DNA of 64,000 bases from Desulfobacula sp. (GCF_030145145.1 NZ_JAQYWD010000004.1:1-64000); one strand, 5' to 3'. Counted from the stretch's first letter, positions 50,842 to 60,184 are shown. The notes: a model not told the origin generated them from the letters alone. Program-made: numbers and translations.

Positions 50842-53622
50842 TTACCGTTTCATTTGAATGACCGTCTGCATCATTGCATCAACGGTTGTAATGGTTTTTG
50901 AGTTGGCCTCAAATCCTCTCTGGTTGGTGATAAGCGAAACAAACTCTTCGGAAATATCCACATTTGAGAGTTCAAGGGAGTTGGGTGCAATGGTGCCCAA
51001 CCCATTTTCACCGGGTATGTTTGTGATGGCATTGCCACTGTCCCGGGTTTCACTGAACAGGTTGCCCCCTTGATTGGACAGGCCATAATTATTTAAAAAT
51101 TTGGCAAGGCCCACACGAAACAGCGGAATCAACTCTCCATTGGAATAAATACCGGTGAGGATGCCGTCAGATGCGACGTCTACACTCTGGAGATCGCTGG
51201 CTGAATACCCGTCAGAATCTTGAAATACGGTTGATGAAGACTTTGAGTACTGTGTTGTTGACAATGAATTATTTACAAAATTAGTTCCCTTATAAGCGGC
51301 TCCCAGATCAAGGGCGATTTTATTTTCAGTGGTGCCGAATTCCCCCTCCAGAAAATCAGTTGTAAAGCTGAAATATCCGGTCTTTTCGATATCACTGGTA
51401 GAAATCTCAGTCCATGCAGTAGAGCCGACGATATCAAAATCGATTTTACTTCTATCGTTATACGGATGAGTGTTGCTGCCAAATCTCAGGGAATCCTCAA
51501 ATACAAATCGAATATCTTCATTGTCTGCCTCATTCCCCGATCCGTCAAGATCAATGATCACTTCATCTTGATCGCCCCTTAATGTGGCATTCCCATACCC
51601 TGTGGGCGGCACATCCGGGTTCACACTAAAAACGAATTTAGACCCCCCATTCAACGTGCCCCCGGCTGCCGGATCGAAGGTGATATCCCTGGTATTATCT
51701 CCATCAAAATCAAGAGCAAATCCATTCGTGGGGATCGTGCCGGATGTGATAAGTGTTGCATCCGCATACTCCCGGGGCGGTGTTGGATCCATTGCAAAGG
51801 AAAGGGATTGTCCGGCATCACTTGTCAAGGCGGACCCAAAGGTATATCGTGCGGTTGTGGCAGCGGTGATATCGTTAAAAAAAATGTCAAACGCCACGCC
51901 CATGGAATTGCTGTTTGCCGTATCAATGGTCAGGGTTGCATTGCCGATGGTATCCGTGTACAGCCCTGATGGCAGCGTCCATTCGGTTCCCGTCCAAACC
52001 AATGTCGGTGAGAGGGTTGTGGCCATAGCCCCCTCGGCTCCCGGATTTGTAATCTTCAGAGACGGGTCATTTGATGGCACAAAGTTATAGGTACTGATAA
52101 AATCTTCTTCTTTTATGGCATCATTCCAATCCCAGGCAGACGTCCCATCAAACCGCAGTTGTATGTCCGTTGCCACCATGATCAGGTCTTCAGCATTGTT
52201 AATAACCGTTGTGGCCGCTGGGGTAACCGATGTTCCATCCAGTGTTATGCCGGATACCAGCGTACCAGCGGCCTCTGCAATTGTTGGATTGCTCCAGGAC
52301 CACTTTCCCGTCCCACCGGCATTGGGATTCCATACCATGGCCAAATCGTTGGCATCATGGGTTATCACACTGGGGTCATTAATTTCCAGGGTTGTATTAT
52401 CATTTGCCGTATCCCCATAATATTGAGTTCCGGAAATATTCTGTACATGAAGATTATTTTTTCCATTAATATCAAACCCAAACACATCTGTTACCACAGG
52501 CGGCTGATCAAGTTTTATTTTAATATCCGGATCTATCTGAGTAGGAACTTCCTGGTTCATCACTATATGAATTTCCTGGTTATCGGAATACACAATGGTG
52601 GCATTGGCATAATTTTCCGGTTTTTCACCGGCATCGATGATACCATCCTGATTGACATCCACAAAATCCCATGACGACCCATCAAACACAAACTCAAACC
52701 CATATCCATCCAGCGGCATTTCGTCATGGTTAACAATCTGGTAATGAATATTTTCCGTTGTATTCAGCCCATTGGCTTGGAAATTCCCAAGCCGTCCGGT
52801 GAATTCACTCATTGTTAAGTTAAGGATATCTCCGCTGCTCTGGTTGAAGGTGATGGTTCCCCTTGCTAACAACCCCTTACTGTCCGTCCCCTGGACAGAA
52901 TTTCGGTTATCCTCTTCAGGATTACAGGTGACCGTATATTCCCACTCGGTTCCTGACTTTTTATCATAAAACAAGGTAATATCATGGGCACTTCCCAAGG
53001 CATCATACACTTTTGTAACGGTCTGATACTCATAATTATTTGCCTCCATATAGGTCTCAGCACTGCTGTCCCAATTGTTGGACAGCACCACTGCATTTCT
53101 TTCCGTATCCGCATCCAGATTGGTTATCACCGTCATACTGGAACTTTTTTTAGGCGGACTGGTAAAGGCATTTAACACAAGGTCTTTTATGGCGCCCATA
53201 TCCTCCGACGTTTCTTCATCCAGATCCCACCCCTGGACAATGTATCCTTCTGGATTGACCAATTGTCCTGTCTTATCAAAAAAGAAATTACCTGCCCGGG
53301 AATACAGCTTATTTTCAGAATTTGACTGACGCATGATGAAGAAGCCATCTCCACCAATGGAGAGGTCCGTGGTGTTACCGGTGGACTCGAACGATCCCTG
53401 CCCAAAATTCTGGGTCACGTCGCCGATGGACATGCCCCGTCCCACCTGTCCCGTACCCGCCTGGGTCGCCAGACTCTCATACAGGGTATCGGCAAAAATG
53501 GACCTTCCTTTTTTAAACCCAACGGTATTTAAATTGGAAATATTATTACCCACCACCTGTAATGCGTTTCCCATATTTTTCAAACCGCTGGTACCGGTAA
53601 AAAGTGAACTTGATAAAGACAT
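50842..53622 (-). CDS. flgE: Flagellar hook protein FlgE, oversized
   Basis: 926 aa, against about 400-450 usually. The N terminus is standard (LFTGTSGLKNMGNALQVVGN, NISNLNTVGFKKGRSIFADT, then QGSFESTGNTTDLSIGGDGF). The C terminus is standard (ELSNVDISEEFVSLITNQRG, FEANSKTITTVDAMMQTVIQ). Residues about 330-790 hold beta-rich inserts, including Ca-binding-like loops: DVNQDGIIDAGE near 330, and DFDGDNTRDITF and DLDGSGNEADNED further on. Hook cells of this size would be unusually bulky. AGGAGAG precedes the ATG; flgD is 63 bases upstream. Confidence 0.95.
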   Translation of the reverse strand: MSLSSSLFTGTSGLKNMGNALQVVGNNISNLNTVGFKKGRSIFADTLYESLATQAGTGQVGRGMSIGDVTQNFGQGSFESTGNTTDLSIGGDGFFIMRQSNSENKLYSRAGNFFFDKTGQLVNPEGYIVQGWDLDEETSEDMGAIKDLVLNAFTSPPKKSSSMTVITNLDADTERNAVVLSNNWDSSAETYMEANNYEYQTVTKVYDALGSAHDITLFYDKKSGTEWEYTVTCNPEEDNRNSVQGTDSKGLLARGTITFNQSSGDILNLTMSEFTGRLGNFQANGLNTTENIHYQIVNHDEMPLDGYGFEFVFDGSSWDFVDVNQDGIIDAGEKPENYANATIVYSDNQEIHIVMNQEVPTQIDPDIKIKLDQPPVVTDVFGFDINGKNNLHVQNISGTQYYGDTANDNTTLEINDPSVITHDANDLAMVWNPNAGGTGKWSWSNPTIAEAAGTLVSGITLDGTSVTPAATTVINNAEDLIMVATDIQLRFDGTSAWDWNDAIKEEDFISTYNFVPSNDPSLKITNPGAEGAMATTLSPTLVWTGTEWTLPSGLYTDTIGNATLTIDTANSNSMGVAFDIFFNDITAATTARYTFGSALTSDAGQSLSFAMDPTPPREYADATLITSGTIPTNGFALDFDGDNTRDITFDPAAGGTLNGGSKFVFSVNPDVPPTGYGNATLRGDQDEVIIDLDGSGNEADNEDIRFVFEDSLRFGSNTHPYNDRSKIDFDIVGSTAWTEISTSDIEKTGYFSFTTDFLEGEFGTTENKIALDLGAAYKGTNFVNNSLSTTQYSKSSSTVFQDSDGYSASDLQSVDVASDGILTGIYSNGELIPLFRVGLAKFLNNYGLSNQGGNLFSETRDSGNAITNIPGENGLGTIAPNSLELSNVDISEEFVSLITNQRGFEANSKTITTVDAMMQTVIQMKR

Positions 53623-53685
53623 AATCTCTCTCCTATTTATTTAAACTCAACAGAGTTGATCCGTATGCGAATTGATGCTGAACGG

Positions 53686-54798
53686 TTAATTAATTCCAAT
53701 AACCGACGATGGGGCAACCAGTCTTCCGGTATCCTTCAATACAAGATATTGCGACCCATTCATGACTTTAATGCCTGAAACTTCTTCAGATACGGGTGTT
53801 CGTACAAATCCGGAGTCTGCTTTTACCGTATAATAATATACCCCGTCGGACGTCTTATATCCGGAATCGCTGCCCCCATCCCACGGAACCATATTTTCTC
53901 CTTCAACCGTATCATTGGCAGCCAATGATATGGTCTTGACCTTTTCATTAAAGGCATCATACACGGTCAGGGTGATATCCGCCTGATCCTCCAGGTTGAA
54001 GGTTAATGCTGTTCCCGAAACACCGCCCTCTTCAACCAGGACAATGGGGGAAGTGGAACTGACGGTTTTGCCCAGATAGCTTAAAGCAGAATCCACTGAC
54101 CCGGATCCAATGCCCACCCCGGTATCAACCACAGCAGTCAATGCGTCGGGGTCAAGCAGAACCCCCTGGACAAACAGGTAAGGTTTTCCATCCGTATAGG
54201 TAATCCCGTCGACTGTTCCGGTGACCGTTGACGGCACGTTAACATACCCATGGCCGGTGTTGGCCATGACACTATAGGTGTAGGATCCGTCCGTAACCGC
54301 TTCACCGGCAGTATTCGTGCCATCCCATGAAATCATGTGCGAACCGGCATTCTGCTGCCCGTCATAGAGGGTTTTGATGGTATGCCCATCCGTATCTGTG
54401 ACGGCAATCATGACATCTGCCGGTTGGGAAAGTGTATAAAACCCGCTGGACACCGTTCCTTCATCCACCGTCATGGTATCAACTTTGCCCGTAACCTGTT
54501 TCCCAATATAGTTCAAAAAGTCCCCTTCCGTCGGCTGGTTCGAAGATGTGGCAACCGTTTCCAGGGTGTCATTCAGGTTAATCAATTGTTCAAGTTGAGA
54601 AAACTGGGCCAGCTGGGCTGAAAAATCCGATCCTTCCATTGGATTTAAGGGATCCTGATTCTGAAGCTGGGCCACCAGCATGGTTAGAAAACTATCCATT
54701 CCAAGGACGTCATCTTTTTGGGCTTTTTCCTGCTCAGTGGATTGATAGGCATTGGAAATGGTATCCAGCGAACTATTTCCCGAGGATATGATGGACAT
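53686..54798 (-). CDS. flgD: Hook cap protein FlgD with duplicated cap domain
   Basis: 370 aa, against about 220-240 usually. Residues 1-90 are the export and assembly N-terminal domain (LGMDSFLTMLVAQLQNQDPL, then NPMEGSDFSAQLAQFSQLEQ). The Tudor/Ig-like cap unit then occurs twice: residues 96-224 (YIGKQVTGK to FVQGVLLDPDAL) and 239-370 (SYLGKTVSS to LVLKDTGRLVAP). Both have the ISWDG or VPWDG strand and the DG-x-Y-x-Y-x-V strand of the FlgD Ig domain. FlgD caps the growing hook, so the duplication probably fits the larger FlgE. Confidence 0.93.
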   Translation of the reverse strand: MSIISSGNSSLDTISNAYQSTEQEKAQKDDVLGMDSFLTMLVAQLQNQDPLNPMEGSDFSAQLAQFSQLEQLINLNDTLETVATSSNQPTEGDFLNYIGKQVTGKVDTMTVDEGTVSSGFYTLSQPADVMIAVTDTDGHTIKTLYDGQQNAGSHMISWDGTNTAGEAVTDGSYTYSVMANTGHGYVNVPSTVTGTVDGITYTDGKPYLFVQGVLLDPDALTAVVDTGVGIGSGSVDSALSYLGKTVSSTSPIVLVEEGGVSGTALTFNLEDQADITLTVYDAFNEKVKTISLAANDTVEGENMVPWDGGSDSGYKTSDGVYYYTVKADSGFVRTPVSEEVSGIKVMNGSQYLVLKDTGRLVAPSSVIGIN

Positions 54799-54810
54799 GG
54801 TTATCTCCTT

Positions 54811-56400
54811 TCATGCGACACAATGAAGTGCGCCATCCTGGCTGAAGGCATCAAGAAGGCCGGCGGGCCCATTCACGCCTTCACCATTCACAGCGTCAAA
54901 CGCTATTTTTTTTTTGTTTCGATACCGCCTGCCGGAATTTCCGGCCTGATTCCCGGCATCTGCCATGGATTGCCTGAAATCACTGTTCATATCAACATCA
55001 AACCGTTCAAGAGTCACACCGGAAGTTGTAAGGACAGTCCGAAGTTCATTTACATTTGATGTTAAAAGGTCCTTTGCTACCGGATTTTCCGTCATGATAT
55101 TGACCTTCAGGCTGTTTCCGGTGTTGTCGATGGTCATCACAAGCCGTCCCAGTTCCCGGGGCTTTAATTGAATCCTTAAGGTACTCTCACCCTGATTGAG
55201 TGCCCTGACAAGGCTTTTCCCCACCTGGTGAGTCACATAGGTCGGCAAATTTTTAAAAGATGATGTTGATTTTTCTTTACCAGAAGGGGAAGCCGCTGGT
55301 TTTGTCTCCACCGGTGACATCTGGCTGTGATCAGAAAATGGTTTGCCGGCAGGTTTGATTTGCCTGACCATGTCGTTGGTTTCACTTTTCTTTCCATCCA
55401 GCAGGCTTTCCATTTCTTTGACCCTGAATTTTAGACTTGTATCTGCTGTTTTGTTCTCTATTTTCAATCCTTTAAATAGAGCATTCACAAGGTCCAGGGA
55501 TTTTTCATTGGCAATGGGCTTTTGATCGTTATGATTTTTCCCTTCAGCCATCGGTTGCTGCTGGGATATCTTTTCTCGCAGGTTTTCCAGAGAACGAACG
55601 ACGTCATCAAGTGTGAGGGGGGATATCCCGGATCCACCCTGTTCTATACCCAGTTGCCTGGCCACCAGCCTGAACGTATCATCCCCTTCCGGGGTTTGAT
55701 ACTGATGCTGGGTATAAAACGACTGTTTCTGAAGGGATTGAAGATGTTTGATAACGCTATCAAGGCTGATGCCGTTATGCCCTTTGTCTGCTTCAACCAG
55801 GATCTCCTGAATTCTTTCCCGGGGGATGCCCAGTGAACTGAGGATGGATTCTATAAATGGAATGGCAGAGGATTCCAGATAATTTTCCTGCCCGGTCCCG
55901 GAAGGGGACAATTCTTCAAGGGAAAGCTCAAACAGCTTATCAAAAAGCACATCCAACGTCAGGTCCCCGGCTGCCAATTCCCCGGAAATGTCGGTGATGA
56001 GGTCATTGATATCCGTCTGGGCAAACCCGGCTTTCAGCAACAATTTTTTCAGTGTATCAAGCCCCTGGGCATCTATTGAAATATTGCTTAAATTTCCACC
56101 AGAGGCCGTTAATAAAATGTTTTTCAATGCAGACACAAACCCAACCCCTTTTTCCCGGCTCAATTCTTCTGACAGTCGATTGCTCTGTTTATCATATGCA
56201 TCTGTGGCCGGATTAAGCGGGGGACAAAACCGCGATTCTTCTCCCAGCGCCTCAGCTTTCTCAAGCATTTCGATGAACCGTTCATCCCCCATCTGCTTTC
56301 GCGAATCCGCACCCTGACGATCTAACAGGATTCCCCTGGAATCATCCGGTTGAACCCTGCTTAGAAGCGAACAACCAACGTCTGCGACCGTAAAATTCAT
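54811..56400 (-). CDS. fliK: Hook-length control protein FliK
   Basis: About 529 aa from the ATG at 56400, which has GGGGGGAG upstream; the frame extends to 56493, but that part overlaps the promoter. The N-terminal two thirds are helical and polar, as expected for the molecular ruler. The C-terminal Flg_hook domain is clear: LRIQLKPRELGRLVMTIDNT, then LKVNIMTENPVAKDLLTSNV and ELRTVLTTSGV. FliK stops hook growth and flips FlhB. It starts the fliK-flgD-flgE transcript. Confidence 0.9.
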   Translation of the reverse strand: MNFTVADVGCSLLSRVQPDDSRGILLDRQGADSRKQMGDERFIEMLEKAEALGEESRFCPPLNPATDAYDKQSNRLSEELSREKGVGFVSALKNILLTASGGNLSNISIDAQGLDTLKKLLLKAGFAQTDINDLITDISGELAAGDLTLDVLFDKLFELSLEELSPSGTGQENYLESSAIPFIESILSSLGIPRERIQEILVEADKGHNGISLDSVIKHLQSLQKQSFYTQHQYQTPEGDDTFRLVARQLGIEQGGSGISPLTLDDVVRSLENLREKISQQQPMAEGKNHNDQKPIANEKSLDLVNALFKGLKIENKTADTSLKFRVKEMESLLDGKKSETNDMVRQIKPAGKPFSDHSQMSPVETKPAASPSGKEKSTSSFKNLPTYVTHQVGKSLVRALNQGESTLRIQLKPRELGRLVMTIDNTGNSLKVNIMTENPVAKDLLTSNVNELRTVLTTSGVTLERFDVDMNSDFRQSMADAGNQAGNSGRRYRNKKKIAFDAVNGEGVNGPAGLLDAFSQDGALHCVA

Positions 56401-56441
56401 ACTCCCCCCTATCCATAATTTTCTTTGTGGCCAAATAGAAA

Positions 56442-56457
56442 AGCAATGATCATGCCA
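56442..56457 (-). promoter_or_regulatory. Sigma-54 promoter of the fliK-flgD-flgE operon
   Basis: The minus strand reads TGGCATGATCATTGCT, matching TGGCACG-N4-TTGCW except T for C at one position. Predicted start near 56431, about 30 bases before the fliK ATG, which supports the short fliK start. Confidence 0.75.
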
Positions 56458-56632
56458 TGGACTTGATAGCAAAGGATTCGGATTTGATTTCAATTGGTTA
56501 TGTTTTTTTAAAATAAAAGCTTCTGGTTATTTGATGGGCTTTTGGAAGTTATTTCCCAACGAATCAATCCGCATGGGAAAATTTTACCATATCATGGGAA
56601 AAGGAAAAAATCGGGGGAGGGGCAGATGCGCA

Positions 56633-57268
56633 TTATTTTTTTTTGAAGGCAAGGCGTTCACTTATTTTAGCTGCTCTTTCACTGTCCACAAAGGCCAAAA
56701 TCTGGGCGGCGGATGCCTCCCGCATTCTTAAAAAAATTTCCTGGGCGACCTCAATGTTCATTTTGTCAACAATCTGGGCGGCATTTTTAGGTTTCATACC
56801 GGCATACATTTTGACAAGTCTACCGATCTTGGCCTCATATGCCGCTTCTTTTTCCTGCTCTTTCAGGGTTTTCGTTTTCGTAAGAGCTGCCAGGTCCGAT
56901 TCAATTTGCTGTTTTAAGTTTTTCAGACGTTCAAGTTTTTCATCAATCTGTTCTTCATATATTTCAAGTTCTTTTTTTTCCTGTAATTGAATTTTTTGCT
57001 GTTTTTCGATCATGATGCGTTTGTCTTCAAGGCCCCGCAAAACCACCTTGGCAGGGTCAGGACACTCCGGACATTCAGGGCATGGCTGTTCCCCAGTCGA
57101 TCCGTCCCCGTTTGGAGCCGGTTCATTTCCCTGGGGGTTATCTTCCTCTGCAAAGGCCGTGCTACCACTGATCACCCGGGCCGCATCGGTTGGATAAAAA
57201 ATACTGAAACACGCCGCCCCCAGCAGGCAGGCAGCCAAAACCACAAGGGTCTTTTTGTCATATTTCAT
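56633..57268 (-). CDS. MotE-like membrane-anchored coiled-coil protein
   Basis: 211 aa. A signal or anchor segment (TLVVLAACLLGAACFSIFY, residues 7-25) is followed by a low-complexity Gly/Pro/Glu linker holding CPECPEC (63-69). Next come a long coiled coil (about 75-150) and a C-terminal MgtE-N-like domain (YAGMKPKNAAQIVDKMNIEV, then LRMREASAAQILAFVD). This is the plan of MotE, the periplasmic chaperone of the stator protein MotC. motA and motB are not in the window. The start overlaps fliJ by 11 bases. The three closely spaced cysteines are unusual for a periplasmic protein. Confidence 0.8.
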   Translation of the reverse strand: MKYDKKTLVVLAACLLGAACFSIFYPTDAARVISGSTAFAEEDNPQGNEPAPNGDGSTGEQPCPECPECPDPAKVVLRGLEDKRIMIEKQQKIQLQEKKELEIYEEQIDEKLERLKNLKQQIESDLAALTKTKTLKEQEKEAAYEAKIGRLVKMYAGMKPKNAAQIVDKMNIEVAQEIFLRMREASAAQILAFVDSERAAKISERLAFKKK

Positions 57269-57713
57269 CGGATCGAGTCCTTGCTGTTTTTATGAATGAA
57301 ATTTCATCTAATTCTTTTTGTTCTATTTTCATAACATCCTGAGTGTATTCAGTTTTCAATCGTTCACGGTAAAGCTCCATTACCTTTTTATCCACACTTT
57401 TTTTCTTTAATTCCAATAATTTTTCTTTGAGGCCTTTGTCTAATTCAATTTTTCTTGATGTTTCCTCTTTTATCCTGCTTTCAACCATATCCAGATAATA
57501 ATGGTGCTGCCTGAATTCAGACGCACCCACCCCTTTTGTCACCAGGGCATCAATCTTTTTTGCTTTTTGATCATAGGTCTGTTTTAAATGGGTGATTTGC
57601 TCCTCACACGCTTTAACCGCCATGTTTGCCCGGGCTGTATTCTGCTGGGCAATCCGTTCCAGATATTCTCTGTAATTCAGCAGCGGCTGCAGTTTAAATT
57701 CAAATCGCTTCAT
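57258..57713 (-). CDS. fliJ: Export chaperone-escort protein FliJ
   Basis: 151 aa, a single long coiled coil. The N terminus RFEFKLQPLLNYREYLERIA is the family pattern; the C terminus ends in a basic and acidic helix. FliJ fits in the centre of the FliI hexamer and activates the export gate through FlhA. It begins 3 bases after the fliI stop. Confidence 0.92.
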   Translation of the reverse strand: MKRFEFKLQPLLNYREYLERIAQQNTARANMAVKACEEQITHLKQTYDQKAKKIDALVTKGVGASEFRQHHYYLDMVESRIKEETSRKIELDKGLKEKLLELKKKSVDKKVMELYRERLKTEYTQDVMKIEQKELDEISFIKTARTRSDEI

Positions 57714-57716
57714 TGA

Positions 57717-59051
57717 TTATGCTTTTTTTATGCCCAGGGCTTTTTTTAACCCGCTGATACTGGACGACATATCGACTTTTCGCACCATGTCCTGCCGTAA
57801 AAATTGAATGACCCCCGGCATCAAGTGCTTGGCTTCATCAACATCCGGGTCTGACCCGTCTATATACGCCCCGATGGTAATCATATCTTCCGCATTTCTA
57901 TAGGCGGACAAGATGCTCACCGCTTTATCCCTTAACACCACATGCTCTTTGTGACTGACATCCCGCATCACTCTTGAGACACTGGCCAAAACATCAATGG
58001 CCGGATAATGACCCCTGTTAGCCAGGTCCCTTGACAGAACAATATGCCCGTCAACAATGGATCGAACCGTATCCCCCACCGGATCATTTAAATCATCTCC
58101 CTCCACCAGAACCGTATATATCCCTGTAATGGATCCCCCGTTTTCCATATTCCCGGCGCGTTCAAGGAGAATGGGAATCTGCACGAAAAATGACGGGGTA
58201 TACCCCCTGGATGTGGGCGGCTCGCCTGCTGCAAGCCCTACATCCCTCGAAGACATGGCAAACCGGGTGATGGAGTCCACCATCAATAAGACATTTTTCC
58301 CCTGGTCCCTGAAATATTCAGCAATGGTCGTGGCCAGATACGCCCCTCTCATCCTCACCAGCGGGGGAGAATCTGACGTTGCCGCAACCACCACCGCTCT
58401 TTTTAATCCTTCTTCTCCCAGGGTATCCTTGACAAAATCCTTTACCTCACGGCCCCTTTCTCCGATCAAACCAATGACGACCACGTCCGCACTGGTATGT
58501 TTGGTCATCATTCCCATTAAAACACTTTTACCCACCCCTGAACCGGCCATGATGGCAACCCGCTGACCTTTGCCCAGGGTTATCATACTGTTGATGGCTG
58601 CCACCCCCACATCCAGCGGTTCTTTAATCTGTTCTCTTTCCAGGGGACTGATGGGTTTTCCATACAGATTATACGCCTGGGTGTGTTCGATCCGGCCCTT
58701 GCCGTCTATGGGGGTTCCCATGCCATCAACCACTCTTCCCAGCAAAAGGTCTGAAACCCCCACCGTCTGAGATGCTGCAACGGGAATGACCCTGCTGCCC
58801 AGACGGATACCACGGATATCACCATAGGGCATAAACAGGGCTTTTTCCTTTTTAAATCCCACAACTTCAGCTGTTATTTCCTGACCATAATCATTGACGA
58901 TACGGCAGAGACCGCCAATGCCCAGTCCTAAACTATCCCCTTCCGCAATCAGGCCGACAACCTGGGAAATCCGTCCTGTGGGCTGCATCGGGACACATTG
59001 ATCCACTGCCCCAGCATATTTATCAAAATCAATATGTAAACGGTCTTTCAT
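57717..59051 (-). CDS. fliI: Flagellar export ATPase FliI
   Basis: 444 aa. The P loop is GSGVGKS (170-176), with the AIMAGSGVGKSVLMGMM context. VVIGLIGERGREVKDFVKDT and VLLMVDSITRFAMSSRDVGL (Walker B) follow, then AGEPPTSRGYTPSFF, typical of FliI and F-type beta-like ATPases. It powers and orders substrate unloading with FliH and FliJ. It overlaps fliH by 4 bases. Confidence 0.97.
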   Translation of the reverse strand: MKDRLHIDFDKYAGAVDQCVPMQPTGRISQVVGLIAEGDSLGLGIGGLCRIVNDYGQEITAEVVGFKKEKALFMPYGDIRGIRLGSRVIPVAASQTVGVSDLLLGRVVDGMGTPIDGKGRIEHTQAYNLYGKPISPLEREQIKEPLDVGVAAINSMITLGKGQRVAIMAGSGVGKSVLMGMMTKHTSADVVVIGLIGERGREVKDFVKDTLGEEGLKRAVVVAATSDSPPLVRMRGAYLATTIAEYFRDQGKNVLLMVDSITRFAMSSRDVGLAAGEPPTSRGYTPSFFVQIPILLERAGNMENGGSITGIYTVLVEGDDLNDPVGDTVRSIVDGHIVLSRDLANRGHYPAIDVLASVSRVMRDVSHKEHVVLRDKAVSILSAYRNAEDMITIGAYIDGSDPDVDEAKHLMPGVIQFLRQDMVRKVDMSSSISGLKKALGIKKA

Positions 59052-60184
59052 CCTGCAGTGCCTGCGGCTTTAATGGCTTCGAAGATGACGTCAAGCCTGG
59101 ATTCGACATCTGCTGAAACACAAGCCGTATTGGTCTCAATTTTACAGCCGCCCTTTTTAACGGAAGAATCTGATTTTATGGTCACTTTGTTTAAAGAATC
59201 AATTTGTTCAAAAAAATCATCCTTTATCATTTCAATATATTCATAATCATCTAAAGACACGCTTAAAACCACTTCCTCCGGTTGAACAAGCATTTTTAAC
59301 GCTTCCAGGATCATGGGCCTGACAATTTCATTATCAATGTCCACCTGGGCCATGATAACTTTTCTGGTAATCTGTTGAATCAAAGAAATAATCCGTTTTT
59401 CATATTTTTCAACCAGTAGATCCAACGTCTGATCGACGGCCTTTAAAGATGCTTCAAGGGGTTCAAAAATAGTGTCAACCCTTTCCCGGCTTTTCTCCGT
59501 CTCTTTGGCGACTCCCTCGTCAAACCCCTGCTTAAGACCCTGCTCAAGACCCTGCTGATGACCTTTCTCACGCCCCTGCCGGTCCCCCCGTTCAAAACCG
59601 GTGATCTCTCCGGTCTTGAATCCTTCATCGTAGCCCTTCTTTTGTCCCTGGGCCATCCCCGTTTCAAGGCCTTGTTCAACCCCCTCCAGATACCCTTTTT
59701 CTTCAGATATTTCCCCAGACGTTAACGGTGGTGGGGGATCAAATGGTGGCAGACTTTCCATGTCCTGCAATTCTTTGCCCACCGCATTTTCTTGAGAAGG
59801 CAGGACTTTTTCTTGGGCAGGAGGCTTTTCCGGGTCGTGCAGTCCTTTGCTCCCGTCTTTTTTTTCAGAAGGCACCACTTTTTCATTAGAGCGCGATTTT
59901 CCCGAATTTTTCAGCGCTTTGTTTACCTCCTTTTTTTTAGAAGGCATCACCTTTTCTTTATTTATGGCGTTGAAACCGGTTTTTCCATTTTCTCGTTCAG
60001 CATCATGACGGATGTCGAATTCAGTGAATGCTTCTTTCTCAAACCGGGGTTTTTCATACAACAGCTGAAACCGATCAAAATCCGGCTTAGATGTATCGGT
60101 TTTATTGGAATGTTCTTCACCAAAATTCTGTAAAGAGGTCAACACCAGCGGCTGAAACTGATCCGTATCAGACAAGGACATCAT
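59048..60184 (-). CDS. fliH: Export ATPase regulator FliH, long N-terminal region
   Basis: About 378 aa from the ATG at 60184 (a second ATG is at 60181), with AAGGA 4 bases upstream; the frame also has a TTG at 60199. The first 150 residues are low-complexity and carry three related Lys/Glu-rich segments (KVMPSKKKEVNKALKNS, KVVPSEKKDGSKGLHD, KVLPSQENAVGKELQD). A glycine-repeat helix follows (about 165-225; GYLEGVEQGLETGMAQGQKK onward, with Gly every 4 residues), then the C-terminal FliI-binding domain (about 245-378). FliH usually has about 220-270 residues. Confidence 0.9.
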   Translation of the reverse strand: MMSLSDTDQFQPLVLTSLQNFGEEHSNKTDTSKPDFDRFQLLYEKPRFEKEAFTEFDIRHDAERENGKTGFNAINKEKVMPSKKKEVNKALKNSGKSRSNEKVVPSEKKDGSKGLHDPEKPPAQEKVLPSQENAVGKELQDMESLPPFDPPPPLTSGEISEEKGYLEGVEQGLETGMAQGQKKGYDEGFKTGEITGFERGDRQGREKGHQQGLEQGLKQGFDEGVAKETEKSRERVDTIFEPLEASLKAVDQTLDLLVEKYEKRIISLIQQITRKVIMAQVDIDNEIVRPMILEALKMLVQPEEVVLSVSLDDYEYIEMIKDDFFEQIDSLNKVTIKSDSSVKKGGCKIETNTACVSADVESRLDVIFEAIKAAGTAG

